From Pseudohongiella sp. (GTDB taxonomy: Bacteria; Pseudomonadota; Gammaproteobacteria; Pseudomonadales; Pseudohongiellaceae): 11,652 nt of DNA. Shown here piece by piece: positions 1 to 6,400 of the stretch. The position numbers were made by a program, and so were the translations under genes. Position 1 is the stretch's first letter. Each line of letters starts with the position of its first letter. The notes under the pieces are model-generated. The model saw only the letters and a program-made list of their open reading frames with translations, searched no databases and was not told the DNA's origin. Where the stretch lies: NCBI GenBank assembly GCA_030652635.1, contig JAUSPW010000169.1:1-11652 (forward strand). Reading direction: 5' to 3'.

Positions 1-1883
1 GCCTGCTGATTCTGGGTTACAGCTTTGTTAGCGACGATTTTTCAGTACAGTTTGTTGCTAACCACTCAAACACCATGCTGCCGATCTATTACAAAGTCAC
101 AGCGGTATGGGGAGGCCATGAAGGCTCATTCTTGTTCTGGACATGGATGCTGGGTGGTTGGATGCTTGCTGTTTCTATATTCAGTAAAGCCATGCCCGAC
201 GAATTTGTTGCACGCGTACTTTCGATAATGGGTATGCTGAGTGTCGGTTATATTCTGTTCATGTTGGCCACCTCAAATCCGTTTGATCGTGTATTGCCAT
301 TGTCTCCTGAAGACGGCGCAGATCTGAACGCAGCGCTGCAGGATTTTGCGTTTATTATTCATCCTCCATCCTTGTACATGGGCTACGTGGGATTTTCTGT
401 GGTATTTGCTTTCGCAATTGCTGCTTTGATCAGCGGCAGGCTTGATGCCGCGTGGGCACGTTGGTGCCGTCCCTGGGCCAATGCAGCTTGGGCGATTTTG
501 ACGATGGGCCTAGCGCTAGGCTCCTGGTGGGCTTACTACGAACTCGGCTGGGGTGGATGGTGGGCATGGGATCCTGTCGAAAATCCCCCGATGATTACCT
601 GGTTGTTAGGTGCTGCCATGATTCACTCGCTGGCAGCCACTGAAAAACGCGGCGTGTTCAAGAGTTGGACTGTTTTATTGGCGATCATGGCTTTTGCGTC
701 AAGCTTACTGGGCACATTCATTACACGCTCCGGGCTGTTGACCTCGGTACATGCCTTCGCAACCGATCCAACACGGGGCGTCTATATTCTCGGTTTCCTG
801 GCACTCATTATTGGAGGCTCATTGGTACTCTATGCCATCCGGGCGCCCAGCCTGAAAAGCGAATTCGGCTTTGGGTCGTTTTCCCGTGAAGTGTTTTTAT
901 TGGCCAATAACTTGATTCTTGTTGTCGCCAGCGCCGCGATATTGCTGGGGACTTTATACCCCATGGTTTACCAGGCAATGACGGGTGGTGAACTGATCTC
1001 GGTTGGCCCTCCGTACTTCAATGCGATATTTGTGCCCTTAATGGCGATTCTGGCCGTCTTTATGGCAATTGGGCCAATCAGTCGCTGGAAAAAAACCTCG
1101 CCTGAACATCTCAGATCACAATTGACCAAAGTAGCAATGGCTGCCATTGGGCTCGGCATTGTCATTCCAGTGCTGCTTACGCTGGATGTTCCACTTGGGA
1201 CGATAGCGACAACCGTGCTGTCGTTCTGGATCATTTTTGCGATGTTTAAAGACATCCGCAGCAAAATCGCCAACAAACCAACAATCGCGGCAGGGCTGCG
1301 CAGTTTGCCGGTCAGTTATTGGGGTATGACTCTCGCGCATTTTGGGTTTGTCATGACCATGGCAGGCGCATGTCTTAGCAGCATCTATAGTATTGAACGA
1401 AGCGTTTTGCTGCAGGCAGGGCAAAGTGCTGACCTTGGTGCCTATAACTTCAGATTTGAAGGCACCAGACCCGTCCAAGGACCAAATTTTATTGCCGATG
1501 AAGCGACTATTGTTGTGTCCAGGGGAGGGGAGTTTTATAAAAATCTCTATCCACAAAAACGGCTTTATACCTCGAGCGGCACACCAACATCTCACATGGG
1601 TATAGATGGACGCTTCCTGCGTGATCTGTTTACCACGCTGGGTGATCAACGCGAAAACGGTGGCTGGTCGATGACGGTGTATGTAAAACCATTTGTACGC
1701 TGGATATGGATCGGTACTATTTTCATCGCATTTGGTGGAATTCTGGCAGCAACAGATAAGCGTTATCGCCAATTCAAAGTGAAGCAGGCTCAAAAAATGG
1801 CCATCACAACACCCGCGCATGCGCAATCATCTGCGCCGGTAAGTTTGAGCACAGGCCTGGATGCAGGAGGCTCTGGCGCATGA
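1..1883 (+). CDS. ccmF: Cytochrome c maturation protein CcmF, heme lyase subunit (5' end missing)
   Basis: CcmF is the inner-membrane subunit of the CcmF/H/I complex that receives heme from holo-CcmE and attaches it to the CXXCH motif of apocytochrome c in the periplasm. The reading frame is open from base 3, giving 626 visible codons; the family usually has about 650 residues, so roughly the first 30-50 are lost off the left edge. The protein has many hydrophobic membrane segments. The tryptophan-rich WWD heme-handling motif (WGGWWAWDPVEN) lies at 549-584. All four conserved heme-ligand histidines are present: HPPSLYMG (codon at 360), IHSLAATEK (624), SVHAFATDP (750) and LAHFGF (1338), matching H173, H261, H303 and H491 of E. 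coli. The segment just after the WWD motif reads ENPPMITWL, where the family normally has ENASFMPWL. The stop overlaps the ccmG start by 4 bases. The operon promoter is outside the window. Confidence 0.97.
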   Translation, partial: LLILGYSFVSDDFSVQFVANHSNTMLPIYYKVTAVWGGHEGSFLFWTWMLGGWMLAVSIFSKAMPDEFVARVLSIMGMLSVGYILFMLATSNPFDRVLPLSPEDGADLNAALQDFAFIIHPPSLYMGYVGFSVVFAFAIAALISGRLDAAWARWCRPWANAAWAILTMGLALGSWWAYYELGWGGWWAWDPVENPPMITWLLGAAMIHSLAATEKRGVFKSWTVLLAIMAFASSLLGTFITRSGLLTSVHAFATDPTRGVYILGFLALIIGGSLVLYAIRAPSLKSEFGFGSFSREVFLLANNLILVVASAAILLGTLYPMVYQAMTGGELISVGPPYFNAIFVPLMAILAVFMAIGPISRWKKTSPEHLRSQLTKVAMAAIGLGIVIPVLLTLDVPLGTIATTVLSFWIIFAMFKDIRSKIANKPTIAAGLRSLPVSYWGMTLAHFGFVMTMAGACLSSIYSIERSVLLQAGQSADLGAYNFRFEGTRPVQGPNFIADEATIVVSRGGEFYKNLYPQKRLYTSSGTPTSHMGIDGRFLRDLFTTLGDQRENGGWSMTVYVKPFVRWIWIGTIFIAFGGILAATDKRYRQFKVKQAQKMAITTPAHAQSSAPVSLSTGLDAGGSGA

Positions 1884-2422
1884 GCAAACTAAAACTGTTT
1901 TTGCCGGTGATCATTTTTTTTGTGCTCGCGATTTTTATGTGGCGAGGTCTTTACCAAGATTCGCGAACATTGCCTTCTGTATTGATCGATCGACCTCTGC
2001 CCGAGTTTCAGCTCAGATCTCTCGAACTTGGTGATCAATTGCTGAGCACGGCCGATTTGCCTGATGAGCCATTTATCCTCAATATCTGGGGCAGTTATTG
2101 CCTGCCATGTTTGCAGGAAAACCCCATCTTTATGGCAGCAAAAGATCAGCAGATTATTCCTATCATTGGACTCAACTACAAAGACCGGGATGAATCGGCG
2201 CGCAATTGGCTGGAAATAAATGGCAATCCCTTTGAACTGAACATTATTGATGACAGCGGCCGGTACGGAATAGATCTGGGCGTATATGGGGCCCCCGAGA
2301 CGTTTCTGGTTGACGCCAATGGTGTCATCAGGTTCAAGCATATCGGGGTAATCAACTACCAAATCTGGGAAGACGAAATCATGCCCGCAATCGCTGCTGT
2401 GCGAGCCGGCGGTGATTCATGA
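1880..2422 (+). CDS. ccmG: Thiol:disulfide oxidoreductase CcmG (DsbE)
   Basis: CcmG is a membrane-anchored periplasmic thioredoxin-like protein that keeps the apocytochrome c CXXCH cysteines (or their CcmH mixed disulfide) reduced before heme ligation. It has 180 residues, the usual family length. Residues about 5-22 form one N-terminal membrane anchor with no obvious cleavage site. The redox motif is WGSYCLPC, with cysteines at 74 and 77. The cis-proline loop GVYGAPETFLVD spans 134-145 (Pro139), a strong CcmG signature. The motif differs slightly from the common WCxPC form: tyrosine precedes the first cysteine and LP lies between the cysteines. The ATG overlaps the ccmF stop (ATGA), implying translational coupling. 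Confidence 0.95.
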   Translation: MSKLKLFLPVIIFFVLAIFMWRGLYQDSRTLPSVLIDRPLPEFQLRSLELGDQLLSTADLPDEPFILNIWGSYCLPCLQENPIFMAAKDQQIIPIIGLNYKDRDESARNWLEINGNPFELNIIDDSGRYGIDLGVYGAPETFLVDANGVIRFKHIGVINYQIWEDEIMPAIAAVRAGGDS

Positions 2423-2991
2423 AACTGCTCGAGAGAATGTTAGGCCTCAGTTTGGTCTGCGTATTGCTGTACTTGGCGTTTCCCGTCAATAGTCATGCAC
2501 AGGTTGATGTTTATGATTTTGAAACGGTAGAACAAGAGCAGCGCTTTCGACAGTTATCTAATGAATTCCGTTGCCCGATGTGCCAGAACGCCAATCTCAG
2601 CAGCTCGCCTGGCGGAGTTGCCGCTGACCTTCGACGCGAAATTTATCGCATGATAATCGAGGGACAAACCGACACCCAAATAGAAGAGTTCATGTTGTCC
2701 CGATATGGTGATTTTGTATTGTATCGACCCAGACTCACAACCCAGACCATTCTTTTGTGGTTCGGCCCATTATTGTTTCTGTTGGCAGGCATCTGGATTG
2801 GCTGGAATGTCATTCGCAACAGTGCAAGTAGAAAGTCGTCCACTCGCAATGCGGATGGCTCTTTCACGGTTGCTAATAATTCTCAAGCGGTCGCAGACGT
2901 TGTTATCAGCGCGGAAGAACGCAAACGATTAAACCGTTTGCTCGCTGAAAACGACCTGCCAACAAACGCTAACGACATGACTGGAAGGTGA
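2419..2991 (+). CDS. ccmH: Cytochrome c-type biogenesis protein CcmH (CycL)
   Basis: CcmH is a membrane-tethered periplasmic thiol protein that binds apocytochrome c cysteines together with CcmG and is part of the heme ligation complex. The 190-residue protein has an N-terminal signal or anchor (about 7-27, ending near SHAQ). The conserved FRCPMCQN motif at 50-57 holds the reactive cysteines C52 and C55. The helical domain AADLRREIYRMI follows, then the signature FMLSRYGDFVLYRP (91-104), and a second membrane segment at about 111-131. The tail after it (132-190) should be cytoplasmic and contains SAEERKRLNRLL, a sequence common near the end of the longer CcmH proteins. The start overlaps the ccmG stop by 4 bases. 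Confidence 0.95.
   Translation: MKLLERMLGLSLVCVLLYLAFPVNSHAQVDVYDFETVEQEQRFRQLSNEFRCPMCQNANLSSSPGGVAADLRREIYRMIIEGQTDTQIEEFMLSRYGDFVLYRPRLTTQTILLWFGPLLFLLAGIWIGWNVIRNSASRKSSTRNADGSFTVANNSQAVADVVISAEERKRLNRLLAENDLPTNANDMTGR
2983..2988 (+). promoter_or_regulatory. Ribosome binding site of ccmI supporting a TTG start
   Basis: GGAAGG lies inside the last codons of ccmH, 7 bases before TTG at 2996. No ATG or GTG in frame fits the conserved N-terminal membrane segment, so this site decides the start. Confidence 0.6.
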
Positions 2992-2995
2992 TAAT

Positions 2996-4264
2996 TTGTT
3001 CTGGATACTTAGTCTGCTTCTGGTAGTACTGGCAGTTTCATTTGTATTGCTACCCGTTCTTCGTCATAAAAACTCGACCATTCAGATTGGAATGACCGCG
3101 CGCAATACCGCTAACCTGATTATTTTTCAGGAAAGATCCAAAGAGCTGGAACAGGATCATAAAGAAGGTTTGTTGGATAATGAGCAGTACAATAGCTTAA
3201 AAGCAGAATTGGAAAGGACGCTACTGTCAGATGTCAGCGAATCCAGTGAAGAGCACACAGAAAGCGCCGGCGATGACACCTCTTTGCGAACGCCTGTAAA
3301 ACTCATTCCTGTGCTAATGGTGTTGGTATTGACCTTGCCTTCAAGTTATTTCCTCTATGATCTTTGGGGTTTCCGTGACGATCTGGCCGTCGCAGAAATC
3401 TTTGAGCGTAGCCGGGCCGCAGGTGATGATCCGGCGCTGATTAGAGATCAGATTTTTGAACTGGGCGCTGTGGTTGAACGAGACCCGGAAAATGGCTGGG
3501 CCTTATATTTTATTGCCCGCCACCTGGTGACGCTTGGTCAAATGCCCGAAGCTGCATTGTTTTTTGAAAGAGCGGCGCAATTTATCGAAAATCCGGCGGA
3601 TCAAGCAGTTGTGCTTGGGCAGTACGCGCAGGCGAAGTACATCATCTCAGAGCAAAAAATGACCGAGGAAGTCAGCGCCATTGTTGCCCAGGCGCAACGA
3701 CTCAATCCCAATGAGCCAGCCATACTGCAGTTATTGGGTGCAGATGCATTTATCAATCAGGATTTTCAGGCAGCCATTACCTACTGGCAAAGACTCTTGA
3801 ACATGGGCCCAGGTGCAGAAGATGCTGCCTTTTTGCGCTCAGTAATTGATCAGGCACAGCAGATGTTAGTCGGTGGAACACAGACCGGCTCACCTGCGCA
3901 GGCCGCCTCAGTCAACCCTGTGAGTATTGAAGTCAGTCTATCCTTGGCGCCAGAACTGCAATTGCCCGGGGAAACTCGCGTGTTTGTCTCTGCGCAGCAA
4001 ATTGGAGGCGGGGGACCGCCCTTGGCCGCAAAACTACTGACGATTGCGGATTTGCCAGCCATCATAAGTCTCTCTGACGCAGATGCCGTTGGGCCGTTCA
4101 ATCTGTCATCGGCAGAGCAGGTTTCTATAGTGGCGACTGTTTCACTCAATGGTACAGCCGATGTGCAGACTGGCGACTACCAGGTCAGATCAGATTCTGT
4201 TGCACTTGCCTCATCAGAAGCACCGGTTCGACTGCAATTAATGATTCGCGATCTTGTACCATGA
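2996..4264 (+). CDS. ccmI: Cytochrome c biogenesis factor CcmI (CycH), TPR protein
   Basis: CcmI chaperones apocytochrome c: its periplasmic TPR domain binds the C-terminal helix of the apoprotein and delivers it to CcmF/CcmH. The protein has 422 residues and two membrane segments, at about 2-22 and 101-121. Between them is a charged loop (ERSKELEQDHKEGLLDNEQY, 46-65) typical of the family. TPR-like helices cover about 165-290, including ENGWALYFIARHLVTLGQMPEAA. The C-terminal beta-rich domain (about 308-420) has the family patterns VSLAPEL, TRVFVSA and LTIADLPA. The start is TTG at 2996, 4 bases after the ccmH stop. The end overlaps moaA by 4 bases, which is unusual because ccmI is normally the last gene of the operon. 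Confidence 0.93.
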   Translation: MFWILSLLLVVLAVSFVLLPVLRHKNSTIQIGMTARNTANLIIFQERSKELEQDHKEGLLDNEQYNSLKAELERTLLSDVSESSEEHTESAGDDTSLRTPVKLIPVLMVLVLTLPSSYFLYDLWGFRDDLAVAEIFERSRAAGDDPALIRDQIFELGAVVERDPENGWALYFIARHLVTLGQMPEAALFFERAAQFIENPADQAVVLGQYAQAKYIISEQKMTEEVSAIVAQAQRLNPNEPAILQLLGADAFINQDFQAAITYWQRLLNMGPGAEDAAFLRSVIDQAQQMLVGGTQTGSPAQAASVNPVSIEVSLSLAPELQLPGETRVFVSAQQIGGGGPPLAAKLLTIADLPAIISLSDADAVGPFNLSSAEQVSIVATVSLNGTADVQTGDYQVRSDSVALASSEAPVRLQLMIRDLVP

Positions 4265-5352
4265 GCACACACATTGACACACACAATCATGTGGCAACAA
4301 CACCCGTTCAGCCGAAGCTGGTCGACAAGTTTGGCCGCCATATTGATTATGTTCGTTTATCGGTAACTGACCGATGCGACTTCCGCTGTGTGTACTGCAT
4401 GACAGAAGAGATGACATTTCTGCCAAGGAAAGACGTATTGACCCTGGAAGAAATTTACCAGGTTGGCCGCGCATTTACCGAACTGGGCGTCAGCCGCTTA
4501 CGCCTTACCGGTGGTGAACCACTCGTCCGAAACAATGTGATGGCCTTGGTGCAAGCCTTAGGGCGTTTGCCCGGCTTACGTGAATTATTACTGACGACAA
4601 ATGGTGCTCAACTGGTACAGATGGCTGGGCCATTGCGAGATGCCGGCGTCAACCGCATCAATATCAGCATCGACAGCCTGGATGCCGACAGATTTAAGCG
4701 GATAACTAGGACTGGTCGGCTGGACAAAGTACTGGCGGGAATTGATGCGGCGCGCAACTGCAATTTTGACCGTATCAGACTAAATACGGTCATCATGAAA
4801 GGTTACAACGATGATGAAGTCATCCGATTGACAGACTACGCCGTTGAGCGCGGGCTGGATATCGCGTTTATCGAAGAGATGCCGCTGGGACAAGCTTCAG
4901 ACCATCTTCGCGAAGATACAGTCTGCAGTAACGACTGGGTGCTGGAGCAGATACAACAACGCTACACACTACAAAGCACATCGGATAGCACGGCAGGTCC
5001 ATCACGTTATTACCAGGTACCGGGAGAGCGCAGCAGAATCGGATTTATCTCCCCCATGTCGCATAATTTTTGTGGTGACTGCAATCGAGTCAGAATGACT
5101 GTCGAAGGTAGACTTCTATTATGCCTCGGCAATGAACACTCTGCGGATCTGAGAAAAATACTCCGAGCCGGGGTAGACGAAAATACGCGAAAAGATGAAT
5201 TGGCACAGCTGGAAGTATCCGAAGACCTGCCTGTTTCCGGTGAACTTAAAACAGCCATCATTGCTGCTATGGATTTGAAACCAGAACGGCACCATTTCTA
5301 TGAAAATGACTACGCGCAACCTGTGCGTTTAATGAACATGACTGGAGGGTAA
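4261..5352 (+). CDS. moaA: GTP 3',8-cyclase MoaA (molybdenum cofactor biosynthesis)
   Basis: MoaA is a radical SAM enzyme that converts GTP to 3',8-cyclo-GTP, which MoaC turns into cyclic pyranopterin monophosphate, the first step of molybdopterin synthesis. It is cytosolic. The 363-residue protein is slightly longer than many homologues (about 330-340). The SAM cluster motif is CDFRCVYC (C39, C43, C46), followed by TGGEP (83-87) for SAM binding. The second 4Fe-4S cluster site is FCGDCNRVRMT with C271, C274 and the third cysteine C288. The C-terminus ends in Gly-Gly, the conserved tail needed for activity. The extra length lies at the N-terminus (first 20 or so residues) and around 305-335. 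The ATG overlaps the ccmI stop (ATGA). No moaC, moaD or moaE is in the window. Confidence 0.97.
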   Translation: MSTHIDTHNHVATTPVQPKLVDKFGRHIDYVRLSVTDRCDFRCVYCMTEEMTFLPRKDVLTLEEIYQVGRAFTELGVSRLRLTGGEPLVRNNVMALVQALGRLPGLRELLLTTNGAQLVQMAGPLRDAGVNRINISIDSLDADRFKRITRTGRLDKVLAGIDAARNCNFDRIRLNTVIMKGYNDDEVIRLTDYAVERGLDIAFIEEMPLGQASDHLREDTVCSNDWVLEQIQQRYTLQSTSDSTAGPSRYYQVPGERSRIGFISPMSHNFCGDCNRVRMTVEGRLLLCLGNEHSADLRKILRAGVDENTRKDELAQLEVSEDLPVSGELKTAIIAAMDLKPERHHFYENDYAQPVRLMNMTGG

Positions 5353-5361
5353 TTCAGCACC

Positions 5362-5871
5362 ATGAGTAACGGAATGATTCCTGTCAATGCAGTGGTAATT
5401 ACAGTTTCGGATACCCGCACCGAAGATACCGACACGTCGGGACGTTACTTGGTCGAGCGGTTGCTTGAAGCTGGCCATCACCTGGTAAACAAGCACATTG
5501 TTAAAGATGACACCTACAAACTGCGCGCACTGGTCGCTGGCTGTATTGCAGACGATAGCGTTCAAGCAGTTCTGTTGACAGGGGGCACTGGATTCACATT
5601 TCGCGACAACACAGTCAAAGCTGTTACCCCGTTGCTAGATATGAGCATTGATGGATTTGGCGAAACTTTCCGCTACTTGTCGCATGCCGAAATAGGCAGT
5701 TCTACTATTCAATCGCGTGCTTTTGCAGGTATGAGCAACGGCACAATTATATTTTGTGTACCGGGTTCAACAGGAGCGTGCCGCACCGCGTGGGAAGGCA
5801 TCATTGCGCAACAGCTGGATAGCCAACACAAGCCTTGTAATTTTGTGGATAAGCTGAAGAAATTGAGCTGA
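5362..5871 (+). CDS. moaB: Molybdenum cofactor biosynthesis protein MoaB
   Basis: MoaB belongs to the MoaB/MogA/MoeA molybdopterin-binding fold. In some organisms members adenylylate molybdopterin, while the role of E. coli MoaB is less clear. The protein has 169 residues, the normal length. Visible motifs are VVITVSDTR (11-19), the ligand loop LLTGGTGFTFRD (71-82), IDGFGE (96-101), EIGSSTIQSRAFAG (110-123) and VPGSTGACRTAWEG (133-146). The order and the closing KPCNFVDKL favour MoaB over MogA. It follows moaA after 9 bases. GGAGGG at 5344-5349, overlapping the moaA end, is the likely ribosome binding site, with a rather long spacer of 12 bases. The hairpin after its stop codon has its U-tract on the opposite strand. 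Confidence 0.95.
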   Translation: MSNGMIPVNAVVITVSDTRTEDTDTSGRYLVERLLEAGHHLVNKHIVKDDTYKLRALVAGCIADDSVQAVLLTGGTGFTFRDNTVKAVTPLLDMSIDGFGETFRYLSHAEIGSSTIQSRAFAGMSNGTIIFCVPGSTGACRTAWEGIIAQQLDSQHKPCNFVDKLKKLS

Positions 5872-5911
5872 AAAAAAATCGGCCCCGGAACAGAAAATGT
5901 CTCGGGGCCGA
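5871..5911 (-). terminator. Rho-independent terminator for minus-strand transcription
   Basis: CGGCCCCG (5880-5887) pairs with CGGGGCCG (5903-5910). The stem is extended by T5879/A5911 outside and by ACA/TGT inside, closing a GAAAA loop. On the plus strand the hairpin is preceded by eight A and followed by AAATAAACC, so there is no U-tract for moaB. Read on the minus strand, the stem runs straight into A then eight U. This is a classic terminator for a transcript coming from the right, and the small gene at 6053-6154 is the obvious client. It overlaps the last base of moaB. Confidence 0.8.
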
Positions 5912-5976
5912 AATAAACCATCCTGACGGGTACTAAAAATATCGGGTCAACGCAGCTTCACTGATCATTGCACCCC

Positions 5977-6008
5977 GGATCATAGGCAAATCAAGACTTA
6001 TATGATCC
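5977..6008. repeat. Inverted repeat (8-bp stem) in the 3' untranslated part of the minus-strand unit
   Basis: GGATCATA (5977-5984) and TATGATCC (6001-6008) are perfect inverted copies separated by 16 bases. There is no U-tract beside it, so it is not a terminator by itself. It ends one base before the next hairpin at 6010, suggesting a folded RNA element. Confidence 0.6.
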
Positions 6009-6009
6009 A

Positions 6010-6039
6010 AAGTTGTAAGCCTTAGAGGGGCTACAACTT
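6010..6039. repeat. Inverted repeat (11-bp stem with one bulge) downstream of the small minus-strand gene
   Basis: AAGTTGTAAGCC (6010-6021) pairs with GGCTACAACTT (6029-6039), with one bulged A and a 7-base loop. On the minus strand it begins 14 bases after the stop of the small gene. It has no adjacent U-tract. It may act as an mRNA-stabilising or regulatory stem; that is inference. Confidence 0.65.
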
Positions 6040-6052
6040 ACTCAATCTAAAA

Positions 6053-6154
6053 TTAATTGGCTGCCAATATGGTCAAAACGGGTACTGCAACTGATGCTGT
6101 TACGATTGCAGCTGTTACGAGTGCTGCTCTTGCACTGATAATTAGTTCACTCAT
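6053..6154 (-). CDS. Small hydrophobic peptide, 33 residues, unknown function
   Basis: I do not recognise this gene. The minus-strand frame runs ATG (6154-6152) to TAA (6055-6053). A strong ribosome binding site AAAAGGAGA lies at an ideal distance, with 7 bases between AGGAG and the ATG. The peptide begins MSELIISARAAL and ends LTILAAN. Residues about 12-32 are almost entirely Ala, Val, Ile, Leu and Thr with one proline (25), long enough to cross a membrane once. The only charges are Glu3 and Arg9, and there are no aromatic or Cys residues. The middle contains a 5-residue repeat (LVTAA, IVTAS) encoded by a 15-base tandem repeat. It sits between a motif-rich upstream region and a minus-strand terminator, so it looks like a complete monocistronic unit. 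Options include a small membrane regulatory protein, a type I toxin-like peptide or a secreted peptide. None is proven. Confidence 0.65.
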   Translation of the reverse strand: MSELIISARAALVTAAIVTASVAVPVLTILAAN

Positions 6155-6160
6155 GTTATC

Positions 6161-6169
6161 TCTCCTTTT
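6161..6169 (-). promoter_or_regulatory. Ribosome binding site of the small minus-strand gene
   Basis: Minus-strand AAAAGGAGA precedes ATG 6154 with 7 bases between AGGAG and the start codon. It is among the best Shine-Dalgarno matches in the window and is the main reason for choosing the minus strand over the overlapping plus-strand frame. Confidence 0.75.
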
Positions 6170-6279
6170 GGGTAATAATCGTCGCACTTGGCGTGCTTGT
6201 TACCAGAAACTTTGTAAGCCCTGAAAACGAGGCACATAGTAACACCGAGCGAGCAGAAAGGTAACACTTAACTGAAAAT

Positions 6280-6308
6280 ATTTTAAGAAAGCGCGTCACA
6301 AAGTAACG
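6280..6308 (-). promoter_or_regulatory. Possible promoter of the small minus-strand gene
   Basis: On the minus strand TAAAAT (6285-6280) matches the -10 consensus at 5 of 6 bases. Seventeen bases upstream, at the -35 position (6308-6303), is CGTTAC, which is not a good -35 hexamer but is one of the repeated GTTAC elements. This would fit an activator-dependent promoter. The leader to the ATG would be about 120 bases. Confidence 0.3.
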
Positions 6309-6336
6309 TTTTTGCGATAAACCGAGTCGCAGTTAC
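6303..6336. repeat. Bipartite inverted repeat within the pentamer cluster
   Basis: GTAAC (6303-6307) and TGCGA (6313-6317) are mirrored by TCGCA (6327-6331) and GTTAC (6332-6336). The left arm carries 5 extra bases (GTTTT) between its halves and the centre is 9 bases. It could be an operator for a dimer or a stem in a leader RNA. Confidence 0.35.
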
Positions 6337-6400
6337 ACAAAAAACCAAAAATTAGTAACAATAAACTCCCAAAACCAGATTGGAATAGCTTCAATAAGAC

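Noticed and set aside
1116..1826. Long minus-strand frame of 236 codons opposite ccmF.
   Set aside because: It lies wholly within the well-supported ccmF gene, its product is cysteine- and histidine-rich without family motifs, and it has no context as a gene.
5933..5983. Minus-strand 16-codon frame (MIRGAMISEAALTRYF) after the small gene.
   Set aside because: There is no Shine-Dalgarno sequence, and its ATG lies within one arm of an inverted repeat. Such short frames arise easily by chance.
6069..6224. Plus-strand 51-codon frame overlapping the small minus-strand gene, also with a hydrophobic stretch.
   Set aside because: There is no ribosome binding site before its ATG, while the minus-strand frame has an excellent one plus a matching terminator. 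Its hydrophobicity mirrors the complementary codons of the minus frame.
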